Source: Xestospongia bergquistia
Lineage: Eukaryota; Porifera; Demospongiae; Haplosclerida; Petrosiidae
Length of the DNA stretch: 64,000 bases
Assembly (NCBI GenBank): GCA_963965975.1
Contig: OZ014423.1
Location: 2,480,001-2,544,000, forward strand
Reading direction: 5' to 3'
Shown here in pieces: positions 26,413 through 37,911 of this stretch. Below the pieces are notes generated by a model. That model saw only the letters and a list, made by a program, of their open reading frames with translations, was not told the origin of the DNA and did not search any database. Both the position numbers and the translations under genes were made by a program. Within the stretch, counting starts at the first letter, position 1; each line of letters starts with the position of its first letter.

Positions 26413-27954
26413 ATGAAGAAACTTAATCTGTCTTGTTCTAAGTTAAGGATTATCTCTAAATCAGTGATACTTCTCATTCTATGGCATACCTTGATGCTTG
26501 TCCATATCTATTCAATACAACATGTTTGTGCAACCATCTACAGCAATATTGAATGTCATCAAAGTCAGTACATTGTTTATAGTGTAGGGTATTGTTTGAT
26601 ATACCTCTCATTTCCACTCTTTGGTCTACTTGCTGATGTAAAGACAGGTAGATATAAAACTATCATTACTGGTATACATATCTCATTTTTGTCTTGGATA
26701 ATTAGTAGCTTGGCAATTATTGTACAGACATACTTGCCAGAGTCTGACACTCTTTTTTCAATAGGCTTAGGTATTATAGCTTTTTTACTGGAATGGATTG
26801 GAATTGGTTGTTTTTATTCCAATATCATTCAATTTAATCTTGATCAAGTAATAGGAGCATCAGCTGATGAACTAAGTGCTATTATCTATTGGCATGCTGT
26901 GTGCATGCCTTTATCTTATGCCATTATTGAAATTGGATGGTGTATAATTGAACAGTTTTTCATAGTGATGTATATCGTGTCAGGTATAGCAGTATCTTTT
27001 GTATTAATAACTAACTATCTCTTTTAACATTGGTTTGATATTACTCCACATATTGTCAATCCAGTCAAGCTCGTTGGTGAAGTACTAAATTTTACCAGAA
27101 AAAACAAATATCCAAAAAGTCGTAGTGCTTTAACCTACTGTGAGGAAGACTGACCTTCACATCTAGACTTAGGTAAACAAAAATATGGTGGACCTTTCTC
27201 AGAAGAGCAGGTAGAGGATGTTAAAACAGTTTTAAGGTTAATTCCCTTATTAATCTCTATTGTAGGTGTTTGGTGTGTATGTGAATTAACAGTTAATAGT
27301 TTTTCTATCCAAAACAAAACATCACAGTTCGTCTCTTGCTTTGTCTTGAATGATTCATTATACTTAGTAGTAGCTGTAGTTCTTATTCTTCTCTATCAGT
27401 TGTTAATATATCCATGTTTCTATAAATTTATTCCTAGCATGCTCAAGAGAACTGGTCTAGGACTTATTATTGCTTTGTTGACTACATTATACTATGTTGT
27501 CATGTTGGCTTGTAAAGATGGTTTTAATTTAAATACAACTTCATACAAAGCAGTTATTGTTCCTAACGTTTTCTATGGGATTGCTCTCGCCTTAATTCTT
27601 CCAACATCATTAGAGTTCACAATAGCTCAGTGTCCACATGAGATGAGAGGGTTTTTGGTTGGACTATGGTATGCAGCATCTGGACTTGGTTATGTTATTG
27701 CTTTTAGTGGGAAGTATCCATTTAGTTGCCAAGGAGAAATAAACTGTCAGAGTCTTTATTATTATGTATCAAAGAGTGTCATTATTCTCATAATACTTAT
27801 TATATTCCTGATACTGGCCAAACGATACAAGTTTCGAGTAAGAGAGAATGAAATCAACATACATATGATAGCTGAGTCACATTATGAAAAATATTTAGAT
27901 CAGGAAGTTCAATATAGAAGAGACATGGAGTTATCACTTGAATCAACAGACTAA
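26413..27954 (+). pseudogene. POT/SLC15-like peptide transporter, two in-frame stops
   Basis: One continuous 514-codon frame interrupted by TAA at 27025-27027 and TGA at 27151-27153; there is no frameshift. The N-terminal half has GYCLIYLSFPLFGLLADVKTG, a proton-dependent oligopeptide transporter signature, and six or so hydrophobic segments. After the first stop comes HWFDITPHIVNPVKLVGEVL, and after the second LDLGKQKYGGPFSEEQVEDV and the C-terminal membrane segments, ending with an acidic tail. There are no introns although neighbouring genes are rich in them. This fits a retrocopy, or a family that is naturally intronless. The second stop sits where a sense codon is expected before the SHLDLGK stretch. 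The otherwise intact frame implies recent inactivation. Confidence 0.8.
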
Positions 27955-28258
27955 ATGCAGGTTTATTTTGTAAATGAAACTAATAAAATCTATCAATTGT
28001 TAAATAATCTCAAAGTACATCAACAAATAATATTTTATTAGACATTAATTTTGTCAATATGACACATCTTTAATTTATGATTATTATAATACAGACACAT
28101 AATTGTAATGTAAATGTTCAAGTAACATAGAATGTATTATATACCTTTCGGAAGCTATGTAAGTTACTTTTAGAAAAAAATCATTGTCACATTAAATAAT
28201 AATTGGCTATGCATGAGAATCATAAACACACACATGTACAATGCCATTGTATTCAAAA
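27955..28258. other. 3' flank remnant of TRIM/Deltex locus A
   Basis: A short stretch near 28035-28070 (AATATGACACATCTTTAATT) matches the sequence just downstream of the last exons at loci C, D and E. The DTC exons that should lie between it and the RING2 relic are absent. Nothing else is seen. Confidence 0.5.
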
Positions 28259-28507
28259 TCAACTTAGTATCCTCAACAATACAGACATGTTTTCATAACC
28301 TGGTATTGATTGCTTTGTAAAAGAATGGCTTATTATACCACTACAAAGTTGGTTACCTCTGACTGGTTTTAAAGCTACCTTACACATTACACAATAACAT
28401 GAATATTTTAGTACTTTATCAAGACAAGATTGACAGAGCTTTTGTTTGCAACATGTACTTTCAACTAGTGCAGTCATTTTATTTAAACAAATTAAACAAC
28501 TTAGCAC
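28259..28507 (-). pseudogene. Orphaned second-RING exon of locus A
   Basis: Encodes CLICLNKMTALVESTCC, KLCQSCLDKVL and CYCVMCKVALKPVRGN, homologous to the RING exon of loci C, D and E. It breaks down after SIPGYEN: the IPSGTQGP..HPNPG junction to the Deltex domain is lost. Because the upstream exon has lost its donor (see 28605-30485), this exon is probably not spliced in. Confidence 0.75.
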
Positions 28508-28604
28508 ATATGAGTTATACTAAATACATAATGATACAAATAAATATTAATCATTCCTAAAATTATTATAATAACTTAATACAGCAGATATCAATAAATA
28601 ACAT

Positions 28605-30485
28605 TTAATTATTTTCTTTATTTATACCATTAGTAGCACCTTTCAGATCCATAATCGAGGTTCCAAAAGGAGGTGAAGTAAGGAGTTGGTTATTGTATGT
28701 TGTATCAGTAGAAAGATCCGGACAGCCAGTCACAGTTGAAGCATGTGTACGAGAAGAAAAAATTGACTCACCAATTGACAAATTACCAGTGCTAAAAAAT
28801 CGCAGAGGATGAGTATGAGTTATAGGAAGATGGCTTAAACTGCTAAACTGTCGTTTTTTATCACTTTTAACAGGTTTAGACTTGCTAGCTTCAGTTGTAT
28901 TTAATTTAGCCTGAGTATCTTTCATCCTATCAGATATCAGTTTCTTAGCCTGGTCAAATTGGTGTGAAGATATTGACACAATCCTGATCAATTGTGTCTG
29001 CTCATTGAAGACAACACTACACTGGGTAAATTTATTGTTAACCCCATCTATGAGTTCAAGAAGACTCTCGGTTGGAAACAAAGGAGGTACTTCAAGATTT
29101 CCTGATTTGAGCTGACGACTTTTGATGATTGATTGATATGTAGTCTGGAATTTAGAAATACATTCTTCTTGTTCTTCCTCTGAAGATGGAACCACTTCAA
29201 CCCTACCCTCCTCTGGATAGAAAATCAAGCCCTCAAATTGAGTTTCTGCCAATCGTAGCATTAGGAATAGCACATCAGGACTAAGACCAATAAAACTATT
29301 TCCTTGTTGCACTTGGTATGTATTACATACATTAGCATTTGCAACAGTGCCAGTTTCTAGCATTGGCTGTATTGACTCAGTATTGGTTGAAATATTGCCT
29401 ATATGATGTAAAACATCATCGATGTTGGTGTTTTTGTCAAAGCAAAGGTTAGCTTTCTCTCTGGGAATGAACTCTTCAACCTCAACCTGTTGAGTCACAT
29501 GAGTTATGTAATCAATCATTTGTTTAGTAGATGTTACCACTTGTTGAGGACTACCTATCTCAACACTCTGCTCAACTACTTCCTTGCAATCCTTCAGTTG
29601 GCTCAGCCATGTTTCTGCTGACTTTTTCTGCTCTGATAACACCTGTAGTTTACTAGCAGTGATTGTGCCCACCTCTCTAACCAACTGTCTCTCAGACTGA
29701 CAAAGAACATCAATCTTTTCTTCCACCATAACATGTATTTCCTCTTTGATAATTTTATCTTGCTCTTTGATTTCATTCTCTCTGTCTGTAAGAGCCCTTA
29801 GGACATCAATAATAGCAACAATCTTTTCACTAACTGGTTTCATGCTTGTTTCTAATTTTTGACAATGTTTGGGATAGCAGTCATTGATTAGGTCATATTC
29901 ATGACCTCGATGAATACGTACAGTACAGTCATAACAAATCAGTTCTTCACATGTTCCACAAAAGATCTTCAAAGGTTCATTATGAGTAGAACATTTTATC
30001 TCCTGCTTCACAGGAAGCAAAAAAGAGACTGAAGTTGCTACCTCATCAAGACTTGCTATACTGTGATAGGCAATGGAAGCATACTTCTTGTGGCCATCAA
30101 TACATTCTTGACAAAGAAACTCGGCACATTCTTTACAGTAGCCAGTAGCATTAGTTGTAGTACAGTTTTTGCAGGTTACTTGTTGTCCTGAGACTTTTAT
30201 CAATAGATTGTGAGCTTCCTTCAAGTTGTTAATATGGAAAGCAGTAGGAAAGTCAGCTGCTCCTTTTGGTTTGGGTAACTGAGTATGATAACGACAAGTG
30301 GGACAAGAAATGAAGTGGTTATCTTCTTGACAATCCAGTGGTAATCTCTGCAAACATTGTTGACAGAAGGAATGGAGACATGGTAAGGACTTAGGATTGG
30401 TATAGAGATCAAGACATATTGAACAGGTGAGCTGTTCCTCTAGTTTCTTGAGAGCTGGAATAGTGGATAGTCCTTTGTCTGCCAT
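28605..30485 (-). CDS. TRIM-type E3 ligase with KH-like region (locus A)
   Basis: A single exon of 626 aa. RING C3HC4 finger at ~21-65 (CSICLDLY ... CLHSFCQQC ... CPTCR). B-box-type zinc fingers at ~104-145 (CKNC ... CKEC ... CQEC) and ~165-200 (CSTHNEP ... CGTCEELICYDC). A long acidic/basic coiled coil at ~205-345, then a KH-like segment (GLSPDVLFLMLRLAETQFEG ... FNEQTQLIRIVSISS). The start MADKGLST is chosen because loci C and D begin MAVK at the same place; an upstream in-frame ATG exists at 30509. It lacks the macro domain. Where the paralogues have the donor GAAA|GTAAGT this locus reads GAAAATAATTAA and stops. It therefore probably acts as a plain TRIM ligase without the Deltex tail. Substrates are unknown. 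Confidence 0.85.
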   Translation of the reverse strand: MADKGLSTIPALKKLEEQLTCSICLDLYTNPKSLPCLHSFCQQCLQRLPLDCQEDNHFISCPTCRYHTQLPKPKGAADFPTAFHINNLKEAHNLLIKVSGQQVTCKNCTTTNATGYCKECAEFLCQECIDGHKKYASIAYHSIASLDEVATSVSFLLPVKQEIKCSTHNEPLKIFCGTCEELICYDCTVRIHRGHEYDLINDCYPKHCQKLETSMKPVSEKIVAIIDVLRALTDRENEIKEQDKIIKEEIHVMVEEKIDVLCQSERQLVREVGTITASKLQVLSEQKKSAETWLSQLKDCKEVVEQSVEIGSPQQVVTSTKQMIDYITHVTQQVEVEEFIPREKANLCFDKNTNIDDVLHHIGNISTNTESIQPMLETGTVANANVCNTYQVQQGNSFIGLSPDVLFLMLRLAETQFEGLIFYPEEGRVEVVPSSEEEQEECISKFQTTYQSIIKSRQLKSGNLEVPPLFPTESLLELIDGVNNKFTQCSVVFNEQTQLIRIVSISSHQFDQAKKLISDRMKDTQAKLNTTEASKSKPVKSDKKRQFSSLSHLPITHTHPLRFFSTGNLSIGESIFSSRTHASTVTGCPDLSTDTTYNNQLLTSPPFGTSIMDLKGATNGINKENN

Positions 30486-32118
30486 AAGGTAGAGAGTGAT
30501 TAATGGCAAATATTTTGATCAAACAGCAACCCTGAAATAATGGACTTATCACCAGTTATTTTAACTTGCTACTATGGTATGCTTCACTGGACAGTCTAAT
30601 TTATTTAATGATGTAATCTAAATCTAATCTTAGTAACACTTAAATATCTGATGAAGCAACATGCATGCCTCAGTCACTGTACATTCATTCACTGATCTGA
30701 GTCTAAAAATCACACTCATTCTCAAAAGTGGGGTCAGATGTCATGAGGATGACATCCTGTTCAATATGTCGCTGTTTTATAATAATAGACTGTTTTCTTG
30801 GCAGAACCACATGCCACATGGATCTAGCTGCATGTACATACAAATGTATACTATATATGCATATAAGTGTTAAAAAGAATATGTAGGAGTTAACATTGAG
30901 TGCATTGAACTACAGCATCAGAATTTTGGATAAAGTTACAAGTTATATATATAGCCAAACACAAGGATATGTACAATATATCAAATATATAACAGTCTGA
31001 GCTGAGCAATTGTATCACTATAGATATGGTTGTAAGAGTCATATTCCAAAATCCCAACTCCCAGGATATGATATATCAAAGTGTCAGTATCACTTTAGGG
31101 TTTTGATTAGGGTGTGGTTCAAACTACATGAGAGTAGGGTGATTGACTTTTGAAAGCTGACAATTTAGAAGTTGCATCACTACTTAGTAAATATGGCATT
31201 ATGTGTTGAATAAATAATTTTTCTATCTGAAATGTTATGCCAAGCAGAGCAAAGATTGAGTATTATAATATGAGCTAATGTAAAACACACATCATGAAAT
31301 TAATATAAGAATTACTAATACATAAATAGGTTATGGACAATACATTTAAAGTGTAGCAATAAAAATGATAAAGAGGGACATAAATTAAAATCATTAACAA
31401 ATCTACAGGTAGAGGGAAAAGGAGTAACAATAAGGATTACAATTAATAAAATGAATAAACATAATTCCAAGGATTCTTCAATAACTAATTGTAGAAGAAC
31501 ATCATAGTACATTTGTAGAAGAGACAATAATTGTTAGATTGCACTACAATTTATTGATTATACTATAAAACTAATAGTCAGTAAATTACGAAAATCCTTT
31601 ACTTCTCAATTTGATCACTTGCCAAGATTTGTGCTAGTTATAGCTCACATCATCAAATCTTTGATTTGTAAGAAATCATCCAATAACAATTGAAGAGCTT
31701 TTTAAACAATGGTACACATCAGTAGAAACTGTGAAACAAGGAGTCATGACAAAATAAGGCAGAGTCAACAACGGCTGGTCACATCCATTGTTGTAGGATT
31801 TGTGGTAGTTGTTATTTAAATTTATTGGTCACTATGTGGATTGACAGTTATACTATGTAAGTTAATTTTATTTGTTCCTCTAGGAAATTATATACATACA
31901 ATAAAATAAAACAATGTGGCCATAATAAAAAATGTAGGACTACATGGCATGCTATGTGTGTCATGAAATAAAAATTGTCATAAGATTATTATGACAGTGA
32001 TTTTATTGCTGGAAACCAGTCTAGACAATAGTAGTAGAAATGTATGACAATTTCTTGGATTGTAGCAAACAGAGGCCTTTTAAAGGTCTTTTTGTAAATT
32101 ATTATAATATTAATAGAC
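30486..32118. other. Intergenic, no gene recognised
   Basis: AT-rich spacer upstream of locus A. The first ~110 bp (CTATGGTATGCTTCACTGGACAG) match the 5' flanks of loci C and D (TATTGTATGCTTCACTGG near 40927), so some promoter sequence is shared. Short frames at 30661 and 31315 have no conserved character. Confidence 0.5.
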
Positions 32119-34500
32119 TTACAGTTGTCCTCTTGTAATGGTCTTATAATGGATATCATTCCATACTACACTGTTAGGTCTATGGGTAGTATGTGAAGTA
32201 CCCACTGTGAATATGAGACTAGTATCAAAGCTTGTTGTCCCATGAGACAGTCATGATAATGTTGTCCTATATGATATCATATATATAATTATCAATTTTA
32301 ACTTTGCTCACTTAGGTTAGGATGTTCAGGTCCATTTGGAATATTATAGGTAATAGCCTGTTTTGTAAAAGAATGACTCATTGTACCACCAGGAAGTTGG
32401 TTACTTTTATAGCTACCTTACACAATAGACATTAACATTAATGTTTTGATGCTTCATCTAGACAAGATTGACATAACTTTTTGTCTGCAATGTCTAGCTT
32501 CAACTGGTACAGTCATCATTTTATTTATTAATAAAGATATTGAATACCGTAGAAAAAGAATAATATGCTGCATAATAAACCATTTTAATTATTAACACAA
32601 CACAGCTTGATCAGTTTTATTTGCTTATTTTCCTTATCAGTAGCACTTTTAGGTTGGCAAGATTTGTCACAGAATGTACCAATAAAAGCTAAAGCTATTG
32701 TGCTTAATTTCAGTAGCTGTAATGTTACATTTAATTATCAATGAATTTTGATTTGATCCTTTATACCTAATTTCCTTCATTTAAAAAACTCATTTGTTAT
32801 AGCAAAAGATGTAGTTAGAATATAAATTTAATAGTGATAAATTTCACATTTGCCTTTGCAGCCATATAACATGAAACACAGAAGCAGTTACTTGGAAACT
32901 GCAGTATCTCAGTTACTATTAATATAAAAGTACAAAATCATATAAGTACAGCCAAGCACAATCATAGATAAATCATAGACACTAGTACTACAAGTAAAAA
33001 TGAAGTATAAGAGCTAACCACTCACTTAAATAGATGTACTAAGTAAATCATTAAGACAAATTTAAAAATAAACAATATATCATAATGATAACATACATAA
33101 TTACTACAGAAACCTTATTAGTGATTTAAACACCAAAGCGTTGTAACAAAATGTTGGAACATAAGTACGCTCATCAATGATAACAATACGAATGTCCTTT
33201 AATTTGTCACTAGTAAAATTAAACATCAATATAGCATTGAGTATAGCTTCTGCTGTAAAGAAATTGATGATGCTTTTAACTTCTGTGCTTCAATTAGTGT
33301 ATTAGTAACAGTTTGATGTAATAATTCTGAACACTTCTGATCAGAAACAAAAGGAAAACCTACTGGACCCACTGCATGAATAACTTGCTTACATTTAAGA
33401 TTAGTCTAGTCCCAAGACCTACTCGCAAGAGAAAGTAGGTCGAGTTGTCCCCAGTAAGGAATGTGGCGCGAGTGTTGGTATGGTAGTGTGAAATATGAAT
33501 TGAAGTGTTTAAAGCGTGGAGATATGTCTACTGCAAACGCTGTCTTTAAAATCAACGAAGTTGCCAAATAATTTGGATTTACTCTCAAAGATCAAAGAAA
33601 AACAAAAAAATTACAAAATAGTTTGTCTATTTCTTTGTAAATCTTCCTTCTCTGGTTGCATTTCAAGTTTCTCATTGTTTAGCACATCTACAACTAGTTC
33701 AGTGCTTAGGTCAGAGCAGCAGGAGTAGCAAGAGTAGCCACGCATACACTACTTCAATTTATTGATATTCATATTTCACACTACCTCTAATTGCATACCA
33801 ACACCCGCGCCACATTCTTTACTGGGGACACAAAAGTCAACTCGTGTGACCAGACCTACTTTCGCTTGCGAGTAGGTCTTGGGACGAGACTAATTTAAGA
33901 TTACCTCCACGGTTCCACCTCGAGTAATAGCAACCCCTCCAACTGGAACAAGACCTTTTTGGTTTATATACACTCTGGAATGTTTCTGTAATTCTCCTTT
34001 GCTAGCTTTGTTTAATGCTCCAGCTACACCAGTCATGTGCTCTAACTGTTTATTAGCAGCATTAACTATAACATCGACATTCTCTGACACTATGTCACTT
34101 CTTTTAACTGTGAGTGTGCAACTATTACCCAAAATCATTATCTGGAAAGAACCTGTTTTAGTGGGAAGTTTAACAGGTTCCCAAGCTAGTATCTTTCATC
34201 TCATCAGATATAAGTTTTTTAGCTTGGTCATATTGGACACAATCCTGATCAATTGTGTCTGCTTATTGAAGGAGACACTACACTGAGTACATTTATTGTA
34301 AACCTCATCTTATTCTATGAGTTCAAGAAAGAAGGTACTTTGAGATTTCCTGATTTGAGCTGACAATTATTGATAATTGATTGATATGTAGTCTGGAATT
34401 TAGAAATACATTCTTCCTCTGAAGATGAAACCTTTTCAACGTTACCCTCCTCAGGATAGAAAATCAAGCTCTTGAATTGAGCTTCTGGCAAGTGTGGCAA
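32119..34500 (-). pseudogene. Decayed Deltex/macro locus (locus B)
   Basis: Read right to left it keeps, in order: KH-like fragment (34140-34500; FKSLIFYPEEG, FQTTYQSIINN), macro domain (33150-34140; NVDVIVNAANKQLEHM, GVAGALNKASKGELQ), remnants of the second-RING exon (~32310-32520) and of the DTC exon (~32119-32275, WNDIH.. region). The macro exon is split by the 493-bp element at 33401-33893 and carries deletions, for example the GVFSVKKELAAEA region near 33250. No TRIM head or final exon is present. It resembles the 3' two thirds of locus E. It is not expressible as a full protein. Confidence 0.85.
33401..33893. mobile_element. 493-bp long-TIR non-autonomous element
   Basis: Ends are TTAGTCTAGTCCCAAGACC and its inverted form GGTCTTGGGACGAGACTAA. 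The inverted repeats extend, with indels, for over 100 bp and include GACCTACTCGCAAG and GAATGTGGCGCG. Flanks are ATTTAAGA or TTTAAGA on both sides, a 7-8 bp target duplication. Loci D and E have the uninterrupted target ACATTTAAGATTACC. It is more GC-rich than its surroundings. Target length suggests hAT-like or P-like mobilisation. The interior has a short decayed frame starting MSTANAVFKINEVAK. Confidence 0.88.
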
Positions 34501-34509
34501 AAATTAACT

Positions 34510-34970
34510 ATCTCAAAATAATAGGCATAAGTACAAACCTGAGTACATAGCACAGATTCTATTTCTTTCATTTAGATAAATAGGGGAATGAGTCGGTAAC
34601 CTTCTAAGCAAACTTAATCACCACTTTTATCTTATTTGTAAACAAAATCATAACTTCCTATGTAACAACATTATAATTTTAAAATAATTGTCCTACAATT
34701 GCTTTAAGAATCTTTTTCTGGAATGCTAGAATGAACAGGCATCAATCATTCATACTAAATATCAGTACACTCATAGAATAACTAATTATTAGTATTTCAT
34801 TGATTGGGTTAGTTTTATGTCATCTTTTATAGCCACATATAATAGAAACGTACCTATATATAAACACAAAATGCAAACAATAATAGGATTGCTTGGCATA
34901 CTTTGTGTGGCAGGCAGAAAAAAATCCTAATAGCATTCTAGTTTTGGTTATTAAAGTCTAGTATCATCCC

Positions 34971-35005
<35 letters not shown>

Positions 35006-35230
35006 CAGTAACAACTTATCATCACTGGTTGTTATTTTGTCTTAGTCTGACTGGTTGTCTCCATTTAGTCTTAATCTCATGCCACACTTATTCCCAAAGG
35101 AAAAAGAGCATAGTGCTCCTATAGAAGTCAGACAAATAAACCTAGTCACATGTTTCAATGCCCCTACCATAATATGCAAGATTACTCCATAATCTGAAGC
35201 AAATCTCCTCGACAAGAATCCATCATCTTG
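34510..35230. repeat. Cluster spacer repeat, interrupted by the hAT element
   Basis: Matches other spacers of the cluster: AAACCTGAGTACATAGCACAG at 34538 recurs at ~41407, ~42424 and ~47598. ATTATAATTTTAAAATAATT and TGGAATGCTAGAA also recur in order. The right end (AAATCTCCTCGACAAGAATCC) matches ~43515. These are segmental duplications accompanying the gene duplications. Confidence 0.75.
34971..35007. repeat. (TA)n microsatellite
   Basis: Uninterrupted TA repeat of about 26 bp followed by an imperfect extension. The paralogous spacers (near 42240 and 42895) have only short CTATATA motifs here. Confidence 0.85.
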
Positions 35231-37911
35231 CAGTGCCTAAAATATGGGGTTATCACTGCCCATTTGGGTAGTGATAAACCAAAATTAGGCAGTGATAAAA
35301 GATAAAGTGGGCAGTAAAGAAAAATGATTGTCTTCACGATTTGCCATTTTGGTTAGCGTCACAATTAATTAATAATTATGTCTTACAATTATTACTCATT
35401 AATAAAAATTATTAAATGAGTTCTTTTTAATCCTCAACACCAAGATGTGAAGAGGAGCCATGCGAAAGAGAGTGCTTTTATGGCAGCTTGGCTTAGCAGC
35501 TCCAAGCAACCTCATGTGAGTGTTATCTCAGAACCATGTAGCTCGTCATCTCAAGTGCAAGTGTCACTTAACCATAATGTTGAAGTTAAATGATGAGGCC
35601 ATATATGACAATGATCATAATGATGATTGTGATCACTTTGATGATGTTTACAGTTGGTCAATCAGCAATGAACCAGAAGAAGATGAAGATCAAATTGGCT
35701 CTCCAAAATCTGTCCCTTCAACATCCTCCTCAAATCAGATAATACTGCTGACATTACCACGAAAAAGAGAAGTTGGTGTAATTTTTTTCATAAAAATATG
35801 GTTAAGGGGCTGAAGTCAAGGTCAACTTCAAGGTACGTGCAATGTATGGTTTGTGTCCAGTACCCTTCTGTGGTTGCTCTACATTGCCGTTGCCAGTGTA
35901 TCCCTCCTATAGCTACATCCAGTGGAACGAGATATAGAGAACAGGTGTTAATAGAACATGAGAATCATCCTTGTCATGATGTCATCATGAAGGCTAAATG
36001 AAGAAGTGCTAAATGAAGAAGTGAACTAGCAGATGTGGATCCAATGTCCGTGCCAATAATTTCCGGACTAAGGAACATGGAGAAGAGTACATTTGAGAAG
36101 GTTAGTATGTTTATGTTGGATGTATACAACGATGCACAGAGAGATACACTTTCAGCATGGAGTTGGCCATCTAGAATTTTGACTCAACTGAAAGCTGAAG
36201 AGGTGAAGATTGATGAGTCTGTACTATTTTCTCCCACTAGTGAACAAATTCAGTACCTCAATCCAACTCAGCATTGGGAGTTTTTATCATGTATAGCTTC
36301 AGTTGGGCAAATGAACAAATAGATAACAAGCATGTTTGTGCACATATTGTTACAGGGAGATGTCATCCAACAGTTTCTTGGCTTTAATGAACCTAACAAA
36401 CATGGTATCACTGGCTATTTGCAAAGTGTTAAGGATGCATCACAGTCCATCTTACAATGGAGCAAAGTCATCAAGGTTATATCATCTATTGTTACAGATG
36501 GTGAGAGCTTGAATTCAGGTGATTACAATGGATTATGGAGAAAACTGGAGGAAGAAAAGAGGATTCACAATCACAGTAATCAACCACTACTCAAAGTTTG
36601 GTGTGCTACTCATTGGTCAAACGTAGCCTATAAAGATGTCTCACTGTCAGTGAAGTTAGAATTGCTGTGGCAGATGTTGTCAATGTGGGAAGCTACTTTC
36701 ATGTTTCAGGTGTGAGAACACACGATTTGAAAGAGATTGCTAAACCAATGGATTGGGTGAGTCGTTACATTGGCCTGACTATAAAGAGATAAAGTTTGCT
36801 GAGTTCAGCCATCATCTGTTTGCTGTTTTCCTGCGAAATTACCGATGTTGTATTAAATATTGGGAAAAGCAAAATGATGTAGAATCACTGGGTTTTCTTA
36901 GAAAGTGGAGTGACAAAGATTGTATACACCTGGTGGCCTTGTTAGCTGATGTTACCTACATGTTGAAAGGGTTACAGAAAAGCCTTCCCTTAGTAACCTT
37001 CCCAAAGTAAGAGAAAGATTTGTCAAGGAACTCGAAAATATTAAAGGTAGTCCCTTAACTGGGGGATGGGAGGAAGCGTTTCTAACTGGCATTGATGAGA
37101 ATATGTTTCTTGGCATACAATTAAAAGAATCTAGTCACAGAACAATAACAGCTCATGTATATGTCCCTAGTAGGAGACTGTTCTCTGCAGTTCATCTGGA
37201 AATTATCAATAGTCTTCAAAATTTCCTGTCAGATCATCTTGCAATTGATGATGGATTTGGAAGCTGCAGTAAATGTATTGAGACCAGAACATTTTTTGCA
37301 TCTAAATGATGACAAATATAACTAGTTCACAAGGTTCTATTACCTGATTTTGAACTCAGAGAGGTTAGTCAATCACTAAAGATTGTGTTGGATGCAGTTC
37401 AAGATGCAAGTAAACTGACTAGCTCTCAGTTATTCAAGATGTTACAAAAGAATGATGATAATTACAAACCAACGTGTATAGCATTAGCTAGAATTGTAGC
37501 CACAATGCCACACTCGATGGATGTTGAGAGAATCATTTCAAGTTATAATCTGATTAAATCAACCGATCGCTCATCATTATCCAATGATACTTTGAAGGAC
37601 TATTTAGTGGCACGTCACAACATGCCCTGTGTTGCTCAATTTGATGTGCGACCAGCAGTAGAAAAATGAAACAAGCGTGTCCAGAGAAAACCATAGCAAA
37701 GTGGAGACATAGCAAAATTCATGTGTCAAGAATATGTTGCAGCTTTTTTGAACATCACACAAGAAGAAAAGTACTGGTGCACCTAAAGTAACATTTTAAA
37801 TGCTTTATTTTCTTTGTTTATGATTTTGATTTTTTTACAATTTTAAAAATCTATGTATGATGTGGAGAATGTGGGAGTGGGCAGTGTAAATTTTTCAAAA
37901 TTTAGGCACTG
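35231..37911 (+). mobile_element. Degenerate hAT-superfamily DNA transposon, ends intact
   Basis: A 2,681-bp element. Left end CAGTGCCTAAAATATG; right end AAAATTTAGGCACTG, giving an 11-bp perfect terminal inverted repeat CAGTGCCTAAA. Flanking octamers are TCATCTTG and TCATTTTG, an 8-bp target duplication with one difference, as expected for hAT. Subterminal repeats of GGGCAGTG / AGTGATAAA type lie in the first 90 bp. It carries a broken transposase (35520-37669). The spacer upstream of locus D has the corresponding unfilled sequence near 43550 (CCATCTTGCTCATGAGTG). Confidence 0.9.
35520..37669 (+). pseudogene. hAT-type transposase pseudogene
   Basis: A chain of plus-strand frames broken by frameshifts and stops, in at least seven pieces. 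Recognisable segments: an acidic N-terminal part, a C/H-rich patch near 35830-35930 (MVCVQYPSVVALHCRCQC), SSIVTDGESLNSGDYNG and VWCATHWSNVAYKDVSLSV (36480-36670), typical of the vertebrate-like hAT proteins that contain an RNase H-like core. The C-terminal dimerisation region has LARIVATMPHSMDVERIIS and LSNDTLKDYLVARHN (37480-37620). It is no longer able to encode transposase. The exact hAT subfamily is not determined. Confidence 0.85.

Noticed and set aside
33516-33728. 70-codon plus-strand frame inside the long-TIR element
   Set aside because: Low-complexity Ser/Leu-rich reading in a different frame from the helicase-like residues; no conserved motif.
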